The notes below the pieces were generated by a model, which did no database searches, had not been told where the DNA came from, and saw only the letters and a list, made by a program, of their open reading frames with translations. From positions 1 through 64,000 of the forward strand of contig NZ_NXLO01000004.1 of NCBI RefSeq assembly GCF_003364295.1: DNA of 64,000 nt. The letters run 5' to 3'. The DNA comes from Helicobacter sp. MIT 99-5507 (GTDB lineage: Bacteria > Campylobacterota > Campylobacteria > Campylobacterales > Helicobacteraceae). The position numbers and the translations under genes are program-made. Below are positions 56,179 through 64,000 of this stretch, piece after piece; the first letter of the stretch is position 1, and the number at the start of each line of letters is the position of its first letter.

Positions 56179-57225
56179 ATGGAACAATCACTAAATTATG
56201 ATATAAGCACTTTATTAAAAGCTACACTAAAACACGATGCTTCCGACTTACACCTAGTCGCTAGAAGTGAGCCACAAATAAGGATTGATGGTGTTCTTGT
56301 TAAGCTTAATTTGCCAGTTTTAGAAAAAAGAGAAATTGATAGATTATGTTATACATTATTAACAGATAAACAAAAAAAGATTTTAGAAGAAGAAAGAGAG
56401 CTTGATTTCTCTATCGATTTAGAAGATATTGGAAGATTTAGGGTTAATTATTATTATACTATGGGGAGTGTAGCTGCTGCATTTAGGGTTATTACAACAA
56501 AGATTCCTACATTAGAAGGCATTAATGCTCCGAGTATATTAAAAAGTCTTGTTACAAGAAGAAAAGGTTTAATTCTAGTTACTGGACCAACTGGTAGCGG
56601 TAAAACAACAACAGTTGCCGCTATGATTAATGAAATAAATCAAACACAAAAAAAACATATACTTTGTATTGAAGACCCAATAGAATATGTCCATAAAGGT
56701 ATTAATTCATTATTCTCATATAGAAATGTTGGTGAAGATACAAAAACCTTTAATAATGCTTTGAAATCAGCACTTAGAGAAGATCCAGATATTATATTCA
56801 TAGGTGAGATGAGAAATACAGAGACTATGGAAATTGCACTTGAAGCTGCAGAAACAGGACACTTAGTCATTGGAACATTACACACAAATTCTGCAGCTCA
56901 AACAATAAATAGAATCGTTAGCTCATTTGAAGGTGCAAAGCAAGATCAAGTAAGAAGTCAAGTTGCAATTACGATTGAAGGTATCATTTCTCAAGTATTA
57001 TTGCCTAGAGTTGAAGGTGGAAGAGTCGCTGCAACAGAAGTATTGATAGGCACACCTGCAATTAGAAACTTAATTAGAGAAAATAAAGTCCATCAGATTA
57101 ATTCACAAATGACAATAGGTCAAACTCTAACTGAAATGAAGACAATGGCACAAAGTCTTGATTCTCTATATCAAGATAGGATAATATCAAAAGAAGAATA
57201 TAATATAGCTATTGCAACGCTATAA
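56179..57225 (+). CDS. pilT: Type IV pilus retraction ATPase PilT
   Basis: About 348 residues of a PilT/VirB11-class hexameric ATPase. An N-terminal PAS-like domain (ASDLHLVARSEPQIRIDGVL) precedes the Walker A GPTGSGKTTT, the Asp box IEDPIEYVH, Walker B LREDPDIIFIGEMR and the His box GHLVIGTLHT. The retraction-specific AIRNLIRENK motif matches PilT rather than PilB. I prefer the ATG at 56179, with GGAG six bases before it; a TTG at 56164 lacks a site. It follows the three pseudopilins, so it probably powers the same pilus. A pilus assembly ATPase and PilQ/secretin are not in the window. Confidence 0.92.
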   Translation: MEQSLNYDISTLLKATLKHDASDLHLVARSEPQIRIDGVLVKLNLPVLEKREIDRLCYTLLTDKQKKILEEERELDFSIDLEDIGRFRVNYYYTMGSVAAAFRVITTKIPTLEGINAPSILKSLVTRRKGLILVTGPTGSGKTTTVAAMINEINQTQKKHILCIEDPIEYVHKGINSLFSYRNVGEDTKTFNNALKSALREDPDIIFIGEMRNTETMEIALEAAETGHLVIGTLHTNSAAQTINRIVSSFEGAKQDQVRSQVAITIEGIISQVLLPRVEGGRVAATEVLIGTPAIRNLIRENKVHQINSQMTIGQTLTEMKTMAQSLDSLYQDRIISKEEYNIAIATL

Positions 57226-57227
57226 TC

Positions 57228-57253
57228 CATTGCTTGCTTTTAAGCAAGCAATG
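57228..57253 (+). terminator. Hairpin after pilT
   Basis: A 12-bp perfect stem (CATTGCTTGCTT at 57228-57239 and its complement at 57242-57253, two-base loop) starts 2 bases past the stop codon. There is no U-tract after it, but it marks the end of the pseudopilin-pilT run. Confidence 0.6.
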
Positions 57254-57396
57254 CTCTATTATAGATAATTTTCAATTTCCTCTCATAAAAGCTTGAATCA
57301 TTACTAAGGCAACGAGGTTTCGCTAGACTAAAAAATAATACAAAGCATAAGATAGATTAAAGCTAAAAGCTAGAATCTACATAGACACAATCAATC

Positions 57397-58275
57397 TTAA
57401 GGCAGCATTCCTAGATTCTCATTTATTATTTTTTGATTTAAGATTCTATAATTTTTACAGGCTACTTCAAGTCCTTTATCGCAAGCAATTCCATATAATT
57501 CCATCGCTTTTCTTAAATTTTGACGAACTCCACTACCATTTTCATAAAATGTAGCAAGATTATTACAGCTACTCAAAACCCCACCTTCACAAGCTATATT
57601 TAGATATTTTATAGCATTAAATGGGCTTTTTGGAGTATCGTGGATTCCTGTTGCATACATATATCCAAGGTTTGCACAGCCTATTAAATCACCTTGATTG
57701 CAAGCTATATAATTTAAATCTAGTAATCCTAGTTTATCTTTATTTAGTCCAAAAACATTGTATGTATTGCTAAGTAGCCCAAGATTATAACAACCAAGAG
57801 AGCTTCCAGCATCACAAGCAAATTTATAATATTGCAAACTCTTAAAATAATCTTTTTCTACACCAAGTCCATTTGCATACATGTATCCAAGATTATTACA
57901 AGCAAAGACATCTCCACCATTGCATCCAACCATATATAATTCGCTTGCCATGAATCTATCTTGTGGAATATTTTCTGTTCCATTATCATATATTGATGCA
58001 AGATTTGAGCAAGCAAGTGCAACACCACCACTACAAGCTTTTTTGTAATAACTCATTGCCTTTTTATGGTCTCCATTTGTGCCGACTGCATACATATACA
58101 TAAGCCCTACACCAAGACAGCCATTAGCATCGCCTTCTTCATTACAAGCTTTATTAAATAATGAGAATGCTTCTACATAATTTCCTTTTTGTGCAAGTGA
58201 TATGGCTGCATTTGTCGCTGGAGAATTACCAAAAGAAAAACCAATTAAAAATATCACACAAATAATGTATTTCAT
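57397..58275 (-). CDS. Sel1-repeat, cysteine-rich Hcp-like secreted protein
   Basis: About 292 residues with a signal peptide (MKYIICVIFLIGFSFG) and seven Sel1-like helical repeats. Each repeat carries a Cys pair eight or nine residues apart (CNEEGDANGC, CSGGVALAC, CNGGDVFAC, CDAGSSLGC, CNQGDLIGC, CEGGVLSSC, CDKGLEVAC), the disulfide pattern of Helicobacter cysteine-rich proteins. HcpA-like proteins are periplasmic or secreted and immunogenic. Their ligands are largely unknown. I start at 58275 to give a clean signal; 58290 would add five residues. It lies alone upstream of a convergent PilT terminator region. Confidence 0.88.
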   Translation of the reverse strand: MKYIICVIFLIGFSFGNSPATNAAISLAQKGNYVEAFSLFNKACNEEGDANGCLGVGLMYMYAVGTNGDHKKAMSYYKKACSGGVALACSNLASIYDNGTENIPQDRFMASELYMVGCNGGDVFACNNLGYMYANGLGVEKDYFKSLQYYKFACDAGSSLGCYNLGLLSNTYNVFGLNKDKLGLLDLNYIACNQGDLIGCANLGYMYATGIHDTPKSPFNAIKYLNIACEGGVLSSCNNLATFYENGSGVRQNLRKAMELYGIACDKGLEVACKNYRILNQKIINENLGMLP

Positions 58276-58332
58276 AAATATAAACTCCATAATAAGCTTG
58301 AGATATTTTAAGCAAAAAGAGTGCCAAAATGT

Positions 58333-59082
58333 CTATTTTAGTTTATCACTTTTTGTAAATTTTATTAAATCATGCACACTTTTTATATCACAAGGTAGAT
58401 TTAAAAGCCCCTCTTCAAATACTCTAAGAGCTATATAACAATCAGCATAAGCCCTATGTCTAATTGGATAATTTATACCTAAAAATTCATTTAAAAATCC
58501 AAGTCCATATTTTTGTGCTTTTAGCGTTTTTCTTGCAAGTGCAAGCGTGCAGATTACTTGATTTTTCATTATTGGGATTTTTCTTTGGGCTAGTTGTGCA
58601 TTAATAAAATTAAAATCAAATATTGCATTATGTGCTAAAAAAGTAGAATCTTCTAAAAAAATTTTAAATTCTCTTAAGACTTTATCTATCATCGGTGCAT
58701 TTGCTACCATAGATGAGCTAATACCTGTTATTTCAGTGATTTTTTCTGGTATTTCTTTTGCAAAGACATAGCTTTCAAATTTATCTAGAATCTTTCCATT
58801 TTGATATTTTATCGCCCCAATTTCAATGATATTATTTGTTTGAGGAGAAAATCCTGTTGTCTCAATATCAACAATACAAAAAATATTATTAAATATGCTA
58901 TCGTGGGTTTTTATAGATATATTATCATCTTTAATTTTTAGTGGGATTCCAAGTGATTTTGCGATTTCTATATTTATTTCATAATCATCACCCAAAATAT
59001 CTTTAACCTCATTAAAATTTATAGAATCTTTATTTTGTAATATATCTATTAGTTTGTCATATATTTCTAGAGAATCTTGCAT
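58333..59082 (-). CDS. DnaQ-like 3'-5' exonuclease (Pol III epsilon-like)
   Basis: A 249-residue DEDDh exonuclease. The motifs are Exo I FCIVDIETTGFSPQ (about 68), Exo II FLAHNAIFDFNFI and Exo III HRAYADC, with ASP/GLU/ASP residues in place. About 65 residues precede the domain with no known motif. It may be the proofreading subunit of DNA polymerase III or a repair nuclease; H. pylori has one such DnaQ. It overlaps rpe by one base (shared TAATG-like junction). Confidence 0.87.
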   Translation of the reverse strand: MQDSLEIYDKLIDILQNKDSINFNEVKDILGDDYEINIEIAKSLGIPLKIKDDNISIKTHDSIFNNIFCIVDIETTGFSPQTNNIIEIGAIKYQNGKILDKFESYVFAKEIPEKITEITGISSSMVANAPMIDKVLREFKIFLEDSTFLAHNAIFDFNFINAQLAQRKIPIMKNQVICTLALARKTLKAQKYGLGFLNEFLGINYPIRHRAYADCYIALRVFEEGLLNLPCDIKSVHDLIKFTKSDKLK

Positions 59083-59720
59083 TATCTAAGTGAATTTATA
59101 GCTTCTTGATAGTTTTGTGATTTAAAAATATAATTTCCAGCAATAGCTATATCAACACCAGATTCTTTTAGCATATTTATATTTTGGCTATTTATTCCGC
59201 CATCCATTGATATTTTACAATCAAAATTGCCATCTTTTATTATTTCTTTTAATCTTATAGCTTTTTCTAATGTGCTTGAGATAAAATTTTGTCCTCCAAA
59301 ACCAGGATTGACAGACATAAGTAATACAAAATCAATATATCTTAATATATATTCTAAAGAATCTTGTGAAGTATGAGGGTTTAGAGCGATACCTGCTTTA
59401 ATACAATTATCTTTTATTAAATGCAAGATTCTATTTATATGTTTTTCTTCTTCTACATGAAAACTTAAGCTAAAAGGTTTGAGATCTATCATCATTTTTA
59501 CAAAAAAGTCTATATTTTGCACCATTAAATGTATATCTAATGGTTTTTTTGCTCTTTTTGCGACAGCTTCAATTACACATTTTCCAAAGGTTAGGTTTGG
59601 CACAAAATGTCCATCCATAACATCAATATGTATATAATCGCAATCTGTTTTATTTAATTCATCAATTTCTTCATTTAATCGTCCAAAATCTGCAGATAAT
59701 ATACTTGGTGCAACTAACAT
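59082..59720 (-). CDS. rpe: Ribulose-phosphate 3-epimerase
   Basis: A 212-residue TIM-barrel epimerase. It has the N-terminal VAPSILSADFGRLNEEI, YIHIDVMDGHFVPNLTFG (metal His and Asp), PLDIHLMV, LLMSVNPGFGGQNFI and ISMDGGINSQNI. It interconverts ribulose-5-P and xylulose-5-P in the pentose phosphate pathway. It is the first gene of rpe-dnaQ-like, divergent from the ABC exporter with 94 bases between. Confidence 0.97.
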   Translation of the reverse strand: MLVAPSILSADFGRLNEEIDELNKTDCDYIHIDVMDGHFVPNLTFGKCVIEAVAKRAKKPLDIHLMVQNIDFFVKMMIDLKPFSLSFHVEEEKHINRILHLIKDNCIKAGIALNPHTSQDSLEYILRYIDFVLLMSVNPGFGGQNFISSTLEKAIRLKEIIKDGNFDCKISMDGGINSQNINMLKESGVDIAIAGNYIFKSQNYQEAINSLR

Positions 59721-59814
59721 GTTTTACTCCATATTTAGCTTAAAAATTAAAAGATCATTATATTATAAATATGAAAATATAATATAATTTTGTTTATAAA
59801 CTATAGGAGTTTTG

Positions 59815-60510
59815 ATGGCATCTGTTTTAGAAGTAAAGAATCTCAGTAAAAATTTTGGCAATATTAATGCGATAAATGATATATCTTTTAATATTAATAG
59901 TGGTGAGATTGTTGGGCTTCTTGGTCCAAATGGCTCTGGAAAAACAACATTAATAAAAATTATTACAGGATTGATTAATAATTATGATGGCAAAGTTCTC
60001 GTATATGGCAATAAGGTTGGTGTAAATACAAAAAAATACACAGCATATCTCCCAGATAGCAATTTTATTCCACCATCATGGAGTGTGTTTCGCTGTATTT
60101 CTTATTTTGCAGATTTTTTTGATGATTTTGATAAGACAAAATCTATATCTTTATTAAAAGATTGCAATATTTCATTAAACTCAACATTTAATACTTTATC
60201 AAAAGGAACAAAAGAAAAACTTCAACTAATATTAACTCTAAGTAGAAAAGCAGGATTGTATATACTTGATGAGCCAATTGCAGGGGTTGATCCAGTAGCT
60301 CGTGATCTTATTTTTAAATTGATTTTAGAAAATTACAACAAAGAGGCTCCTATGCTAATATCTACACATTTAATATCTAGCATAGAATCTATTTTATCAT
60401 CTGCTATTTTTATCAAATATGGTGAAATTATAGAATATGACAATGTTGTAAATTTGAAAGAGAAATTTGGCAGTAAAGATTTAGAAAGCATTTTTAAGGA
60501 GCTATTTTGA
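59815..60510 (+). CDS. ABC-2 exporter, ATP-binding protein
   Basis: About 231 residues. The Walker A is LLGPNGSGKTTL (about 37-48). The usual LSGG signature is LSKGTKEKL, as in YtrB/BcrA-type exporters. Walker B is LYILDEPIAGVDP and the switch His lies in ISTHLISS. The LPDSNFIPPSWSVF segment is typical of this branch, common in Firmicutes. I start at ATG 59815, with AGGAG 5 bases upstream; a TTG at 59812 is too close. It overlaps the permease gene by 4 bases. The substrate is not known. Confidence 0.85.
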   Translation: MASVLEVKNLSKNFGNINAINDISFNINSGEIVGLLGPNGSGKTTLIKIITGLINNYDGKVLVYGNKVGVNTKKYTAYLPDSNFIPPSWSVFRCISYFADFFDDFDKTKSISLLKDCNISLNSTFNTLSKGTKEKLQLILTLSRKAGLYILDEPIAGVDPVARDLIFKLILENYNKEAPMLISTHLISSIESILSSAIFIKYGEIIEYDNVVNLKEKFGSKDLESIFKELF

Positions 60511-61295
60511 AATTTTTTAAATTATTAAAATATGAATTTTTAGAAAATATTGTCTCTATTGCTTTGATAAATATTTTATTATTAGGATTATTTTATATTA
60601 TGACAATTTATCTAAATGGTGATATTGATGATTTGTCATGGATATTTGGCTTTGTTTTTGCTCTAACTCCAATCACTATATTTTTCTTATTTATATTTTT
60701 ACTTAATATAATCATTAAAACACTATATGCAAGATTATTTAATCAAGAAGGATATTTGACTTTTAGTTTGCCTGTTAGTATTGATGCAATACTAGTATCT
60801 AAGATTCTAATAAGTATGCTTTGGGTGTCAATTAGTGCTTTTGTTTTTTGTCTATGGTTTGTTGTAGGTATAATTGATAATAAATTCAATGTTATATATA
60901 ATTTTTTTCATATCATTATAGAAAATTACAATTTATTAGATATTGTAAAATTTATTATGTTTGGATTATGCATTATATCAAAGCCTATAGTTTTAGTGCT
61001 TTTGGTGCTATCAATGTTACATATTGGAAAGATTACTAGATTTAAGCAGATTATTGGCATTGTATTGTTTTTTGTTATATGGCTTGCTGAAAATTTTGTT
61101 TCAATTTGTTTATTTATGTTAATAAATAATATTTTTCCTTTTGATGCTTCATATAGTCCTCTTTCACCAATAAGTCGCATGCAGGGTGATAATATTGCTC
61201 TTTTTATAACTTTACATTTTATAATCAGCATATTACCTACATTTGTATATTATTATTTGAGTAGATATTTGATTAAAAATAAACTAGAGATTTGA
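60507..61295 (+). CDS. ABC-2 exporter, membrane permease
   Basis: A 262-residue protein with six membrane helices. The segment ARLFNQEGYLTFSLPVSIDAILVSKI after the second helix is typical of ABC-2 permeases of Gram-positive type. The start is TTG at 60507, overlapping the ATPase stop (TTGA), with AAGGAG upstream. ATPase and permease together form an exporter; a third component or signal is not seen. The transported compound is unknown. Confidence 0.8.
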   Translation: MKFFKLLKYEFLENIVSIALINILLLGLFYIMTIYLNGDIDDLSWIFGFVFALTPITIFFLFIFLLNIIIKTLYARLFNQEGYLTFSLPVSIDAILVSKILISMLWVSISAFVFCLWFVVGIIDNKFNVIYNFFHIIIENYNLLDIVKFIMFGLCIISKPIVLVLLVLSMLHIGKITRFKQIIGIVLFFVIWLAENFVSICLFMLINNIFPFDASYSPLSPISRMQGDNIALFITLHFIISILPTFVYYYLSRYLIKNKLEI

Positions 61296-61307
61296 TTAGG
61301 AGATTCT

Positions 61308-62165
61308 ATGCTTTATTCTATAATAGATGCTTTGCAAAAAAGTGCAGTTTGTGTAGATGGTCTATTAAAAAAATGTGACTTTGATTATTTGGAGAGCACA
61401 AATATTACAGGTGATAATCAACTTGGTGTAGATGTCGAAGCAAATAATATTTTTAAAGAAGTATTATTAGGGCTAGATTCTGTTAAGGGGATTTGTAGCG
61501 AAGAAGAAGATGAAGCAATTTATAAAAAAGATTCAAATGGCATGTATTTAGTTGCATTTGATCCACTTGATGGCTCATCAATTGTATCATCAAATTTAAG
61601 TGTTGGTAGTATTTTTGGAATTTATAATGAAGATTTTAGTGCTAAAAATTTAATAGCAAGCGGATATATTATATATGGTCCAAGACTAGAAATGGTGATT
61701 GCCCAAGATAGCGTAAATCATTATATTTATAATAATGAAGAATGGAGAAATATAGGAAGTTTGATATTAAATGATAAAGGAAAGATAAACTCTCCAGGTG
61801 GAACACAAAAAAATTGGAGTACAAAGCATAAAATCTTGATAGAATCTCTATTTCTAGAAGGATATCGTCTTAGATATTCAGGTGGAATGGTGCCAGATTT
61901 GCATAATCTATTATGTAAAGGAGGAGGATTATTTAGCTATCCTTCAACAAGTGATGCACCAAATGGCAAACTTAGAGCTTTATTTGAAGTATTTCCATTT
62001 GCTTTTATTTTTGAAAAAGCTGGTGGAGAGGCTGTTGGTAGTATAGGTGATAATCTAAGTTTGTGTAGAATCTTGGATTTAGAAATAGATTCTATTCATC
62101 AAAGTTTGCCTTGTTTCTTTGGTAGTAAATATGAAATAGATAGAGTAAAGCTAGCACATAAATAG
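61308..62165 (+). CDS. fbp: Fructose-1,6-bisphosphatase, class I
   Basis: A 285-residue sugar phosphatase. It has the metal-site Glu/Asp in GICSEEEDEA, FDPLDGSSIVSSNLSVGSIFGIY (the Dx DG signature), and a C-terminal RALFEVFPFAFIFEKAGGEAV. Shorter than the 330 residues of E. coli, mainly at the C-terminus and in the regulatory loops. It carries the irreversible step of gluconeogenesis, important in a phylum with incomplete glycolysis. It starts 12 bases after the exporter permease. Confidence 0.95.
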   Translation: MLYSIIDALQKSAVCVDGLLKKCDFDYLESTNITGDNQLGVDVEANNIFKEVLLGLDSVKGICSEEEDEAIYKKDSNGMYLVAFDPLDGSSIVSSNLSVGSIFGIYNEDFSAKNLIASGYIIYGPRLEMVIAQDSVNHYIYNNEEWRNIGSLILNDKGKINSPGGTQKNWSTKHKILIESLFLEGYRLRYSGGMVPDLHNLLCKGGGLFSYPSTSDAPNGKLRALFEVFPFAFIFEKAGGEAVGSIGDNLSLCRILDLEIDSIHQSLPCFFGSKYEIDRVKLAHK

Positions 62166-62176
62166 AAAGGAATGAT

Positions 62177-62371
62177 TTGAGTGATAATTTTGAAGAAAAA
62201 TTAGACGAAAATATATTAAAAATAAAAGAATGCCAAAAGGAGCATAGTATTGATACTTGCTTTAAATGTGAGCTTATCGTTGGTTGTAAGACTAGAAAAG
62301 AATATGTAGATTCTGTTTATTCTAGTATGAACAAAGGAAGCGGTGGATTTTTTAATTTTGAAACTGAATAA
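62177..62371 (+). CDS. Small conserved-type Cys-containing protein
   Basis: A 64-residue protein with DTCFKCELIVGCKTRKEYVDSVY, in which Cys at about 27, 30 and 37 form a CxxC-x6-C arrangement suited to metal or redox. No signal peptide. The start is TTG at 62177 with AAAGGAA upstream. It lies between fbp (11 bases) and metG (13 bases) on one strand and ends in a C-terminal GSGGFFNFETE. I do not recognise a named family. Its intact reading and spacing make it a probable real gene. Confidence 0.75.
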   Translation: MSDNFEEKLDENILKIKECQKEHSIDTCFKCELIVGCKTRKEYVDSVYSSMNKGSGGFFNFETE

Positions 62372-62384
62372 TGAAAGGGCAGCA

Positions 62385-64000
62385 ATGATAAAGTATGTTA
62401 CAACTCCAATTTATTATGTAAATGACATTCCTCATATAGGACATGCTTATACAACTATATTGTGCGATATGTTTAAACGTTATCAAGTATTAAAGGGAAA
62501 AGAGTGTTTATTGCTAACAGGCACTGATGAACATGGACAAAAGATCGAGAGTTCTGCAAAAGCAAGAAATAAAACACCTAAAGAATATGTTGATGAAACT
62601 AGCTTTAAGTTTCAAAATTTATGGAATAAATTTGATATAGCATATGATTATTTTGTCCGCACTACAAATGAAGCACATGATATGGGTGTAAAAAGAGCAT
62701 TTGAAGAAATGTATAAAAATGGTGATATTTACAAAGGACATTATGAAGGAAATTATTGTATTAGTTGTGAGACATTTTTTACGAAACGACAATTAGTTGA
62801 TGGTATTTTTTGTCCTGATTGTGGTAAAGAAACAAATTCTATTAAAGAAGAAAGCTATTTTTTTAGATTAAGTAGGTATGAAAAGAAGCTACTTGATTGG
62901 TATAAAGCAAATCCAGATGTAATTATGCCACTTAATAAAAAAAGTGAGATTATCAACTTTATAGAAGGTGGGCTTAGTGATTTATCTATTACTAGAAGTG
63001 GTTTTAAATGGGGTATTAGTCTTCCGCCTTTTATAGATGATAGTAAGCATATTATGTATGTATGGTTGGATGCGCTGCTTAGTTATATTACTCCACTTGG
63101 TTATGGAAATGATATACCAAATAAAATTTATTTATTTAATAATGCTACTCATTTTGTGGGAAAAGATATATTAAGATTCCACGCTATTTATTGGCCTGCA
63201 TTTTTGATGAGTTTAAATTTACCATTGCCAAAGCAAATATATGTTCATGGTTGGTGGACTATAGATGGTGTAAAAATGAGTAAAAGCATAGGAAATGTAG
63301 TAAATCCAGATGATATTGCAAATACTTATGGATTGGAGGTAATGAGATATTTCTTAATTCGTGAAGTTCCATTTGGTCAGGATGGTGATTTTAGTCATAA
63401 GGCTTTAGTCGATCGCGCTAATGCTGATCTTAGCGATACTTTAGGAAACCTCGTAAATCGCCTTCTTGGTATGAGTGAAAAATATTTTGATTTAAATATA
63501 GAATCTGAAAATTTTGATTATTTAAAGGATGAGATTAATGAAGTATCTACAATTATTAAATCATTAGAATCTTATATGACAAATATGACGCCTCATAAAT
63601 ATTTAGAAGAATTGTGGAAAATTTTTGATATAGCAAATGCAAGTATTGCAAAATATGAGCCTTGGGCGATGATGAAAGCAGGAAAAAAAGATGAAGTCCA
63701 AAGTCTTCTTGTATTTATTTCAAATATTTTATCAAAAGGGGCGTTGCTCTTTTATCCTATTTTGCCACATGCTGCACGAGAAATCATGAAATGTCTAAAA
63801 GTTGATTTTTCTTATTTTGGAAAACTAATAGAAGATGATGGATTGCTAAATAAATTTAGTCTAACAAAAATTCCTCCATTATTTCCAAAGTTAGAAATAA
63901 AAACATCAAATGTGATAGAGAAAAAAAGTGATATAAAAGAAGAAATAGATATTTCACAATTTAATAAGATTGATATTAGGGTGGGAAGAGTTGTTGAAGC
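62385..64000 (+). CDS. metG: Methionyl-tRNA synthetase (3' end beyond the window)
   Basis: The first 538 codons of MetRS. It shows the HIGH motif in VNDIPHIGHAYTT, a zinc knuckle CISCE...CPDCG, the WLDAL segment, and KMSKS in DGVKMSKSIGNVV. The visible end (SQFNKIDIRVGRVVEA) opens a C-terminal tRNA-binding (Trbp111-type) domain, so the full protein would be about 640-650 residues. It loads tRNA-Met, including the initiator. It starts 13 bases after the small Cys protein. The ATG at 62385 follows AAAGGGCAGCA. Confidence 0.97.
   Translation, partial: MIKYVTTPIYYVNDIPHIGHAYTTILCDMFKRYQVLKGKECLLLTGTDEHGQKIESSAKARNKTPKEYVDETSFKFQNLWNKFDIAYDYFVRTTNEAHDMGVKRAFEEMYKNGDIYKGHYEGNYCISCETFFTKRQLVDGIFCPDCGKETNSIKEESYFFRLSRYEKKLLDWYKANPDVIMPLNKKSEIINFIEGGLSDLSITRSGFKWGISLPPFIDDSKHIMYVWLDALLSYITPLGYGNDIPNKIYLFNNATHFVGKDILRFHAIYWPAFLMSLNLPLPKQIYVHGWWTIDGVKMSKSIGNVVNPDDIANTYGLEVMRYFLIREVPFGQDGDFSHKALVDRANADLSDTLGNLVNRLLGMSEKYFDLNIESENFDYLKDEINEVSTIIKSLESYMTNMTPHKYLEELWKIFDIANASIAKYEPWAMMKAGKKDEVQSLLVFISNILSKGALLFYPILPHAAREIMKCLKVDFSYFGKLIEDDGLLNKFSLTKIPPLFPKLEIKTSNVIEKKSDIKEEIDISQFNKIDIRVGRVVE

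Noticed and set aside
1-64000. CRISPR arrays, insertion sequences, prophage or integrative element ends
   Set aside because: No regular repeat-spacer pattern, transposase, integrase or flanking direct repeats were seen; the recurring AGAATCT word is dispersed, not arrayed.

Overview
The window is AT-rich (by eye about 30% G+C), densely packed DNA of a Campylobacterota bacterium. It most resembles a Helicobacter, probably an enterohepatic (non-pylori) species. Reasons: the flagellin reads as Helicobacter FlaA end to end; a MagIII-type 3-methyladenine glycosylase and a seven-repeat Hcp-like cysteine-rich Sel1 protein are present; cytochrome c1 is the di-haem type; and the block aroQ-pepQ-folK-flhF-flhG-x-fliA-fliM-fliY follows the order I recall from H. 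pylori. A complete leuACDB operon and type IV pilin-like genes argue against H. pylori itself. I see no rRNA, tRNA, CRISPR array, transposase or prophage. This is almost entirely chromosomal backbone with a few accessory genes and two decaying loci.

Layout. 1-132: 5' end of a type IV pilin-like gene, nearly identical to a second copy at 28245-28784. 236-8143 (minus): a metal-efflux operon with outer-membrane channel, adaptor, HME-RND pump, a small protein and a response regulator/histidine kinase pair, with trmL behind it. 8250-10872 (minus): petABC, the cytochrome bc1 complex. 11016-14265 (minus): MidA-like methyltransferase, ArgD-like aminotransferase and a predicted secreted PI-PLC-domain protein. 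14407-15453: dNTPase. 15538-21646 (plus): metallo-hydrolase, flaA with a sigma-28-like promoter, magIII, pepD and an unusual N6-methylase-like protein. 21715-28125: ileS, a 48-residue membrane peptide, a DUF411 metal-binding protein, rpsB-tsf and a LolD-like ATPase. 28983-29753: fliR. 29907-36227: the heat-shock region, groESL (minus) and hrcA-grpE-dnaK (plus), each preceded by a CIRCE-type operator, with an aldolase-fold protein between them. 36442-45139: a frameshifted membrane protein, then aroQ, pepQ, folK and the flagellar regulatory/switch genes. 45204-46622: remains of a lemA/M48-protease pair with several disruptions. 46826-49242: mnmA and a DASS transporter. 49512-54062: leuACDB. 54195-57225: three minor-pseudopilin genes and a PilT-type ATPase. 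57397-59720 (minus): Sel1 protein, DnaQ-like exonuclease, rpe. 59815-64000: an ABC-2 exporter, fbp, a small Cys protein and the start of metG.

Genome-wide texture. The word AGAATCT/AGATTCT is very frequent on both strands, inside genes and between them. At least five gene-end hairpins are built from inverted pairs of it. That arrangement recalls DNA-uptake sequences in other naturally competent bacteria, and the window also holds a pseudopilin/PilT cluster. I regard this as the most interesting untested signal here.

How it fits together. HrcA (encoded here) should repress both chaperone operons through the two CIRCE sites. FliA (encoded here) should drive flaA through its sigma-28-like promoter, while FlhF/FlhG set flagellar placement and FliM/FliY form the switch. 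The two-component pair probably controls the efflux pump it is co-transcribed with. All functional calls are from reading motifs; no database search was run.
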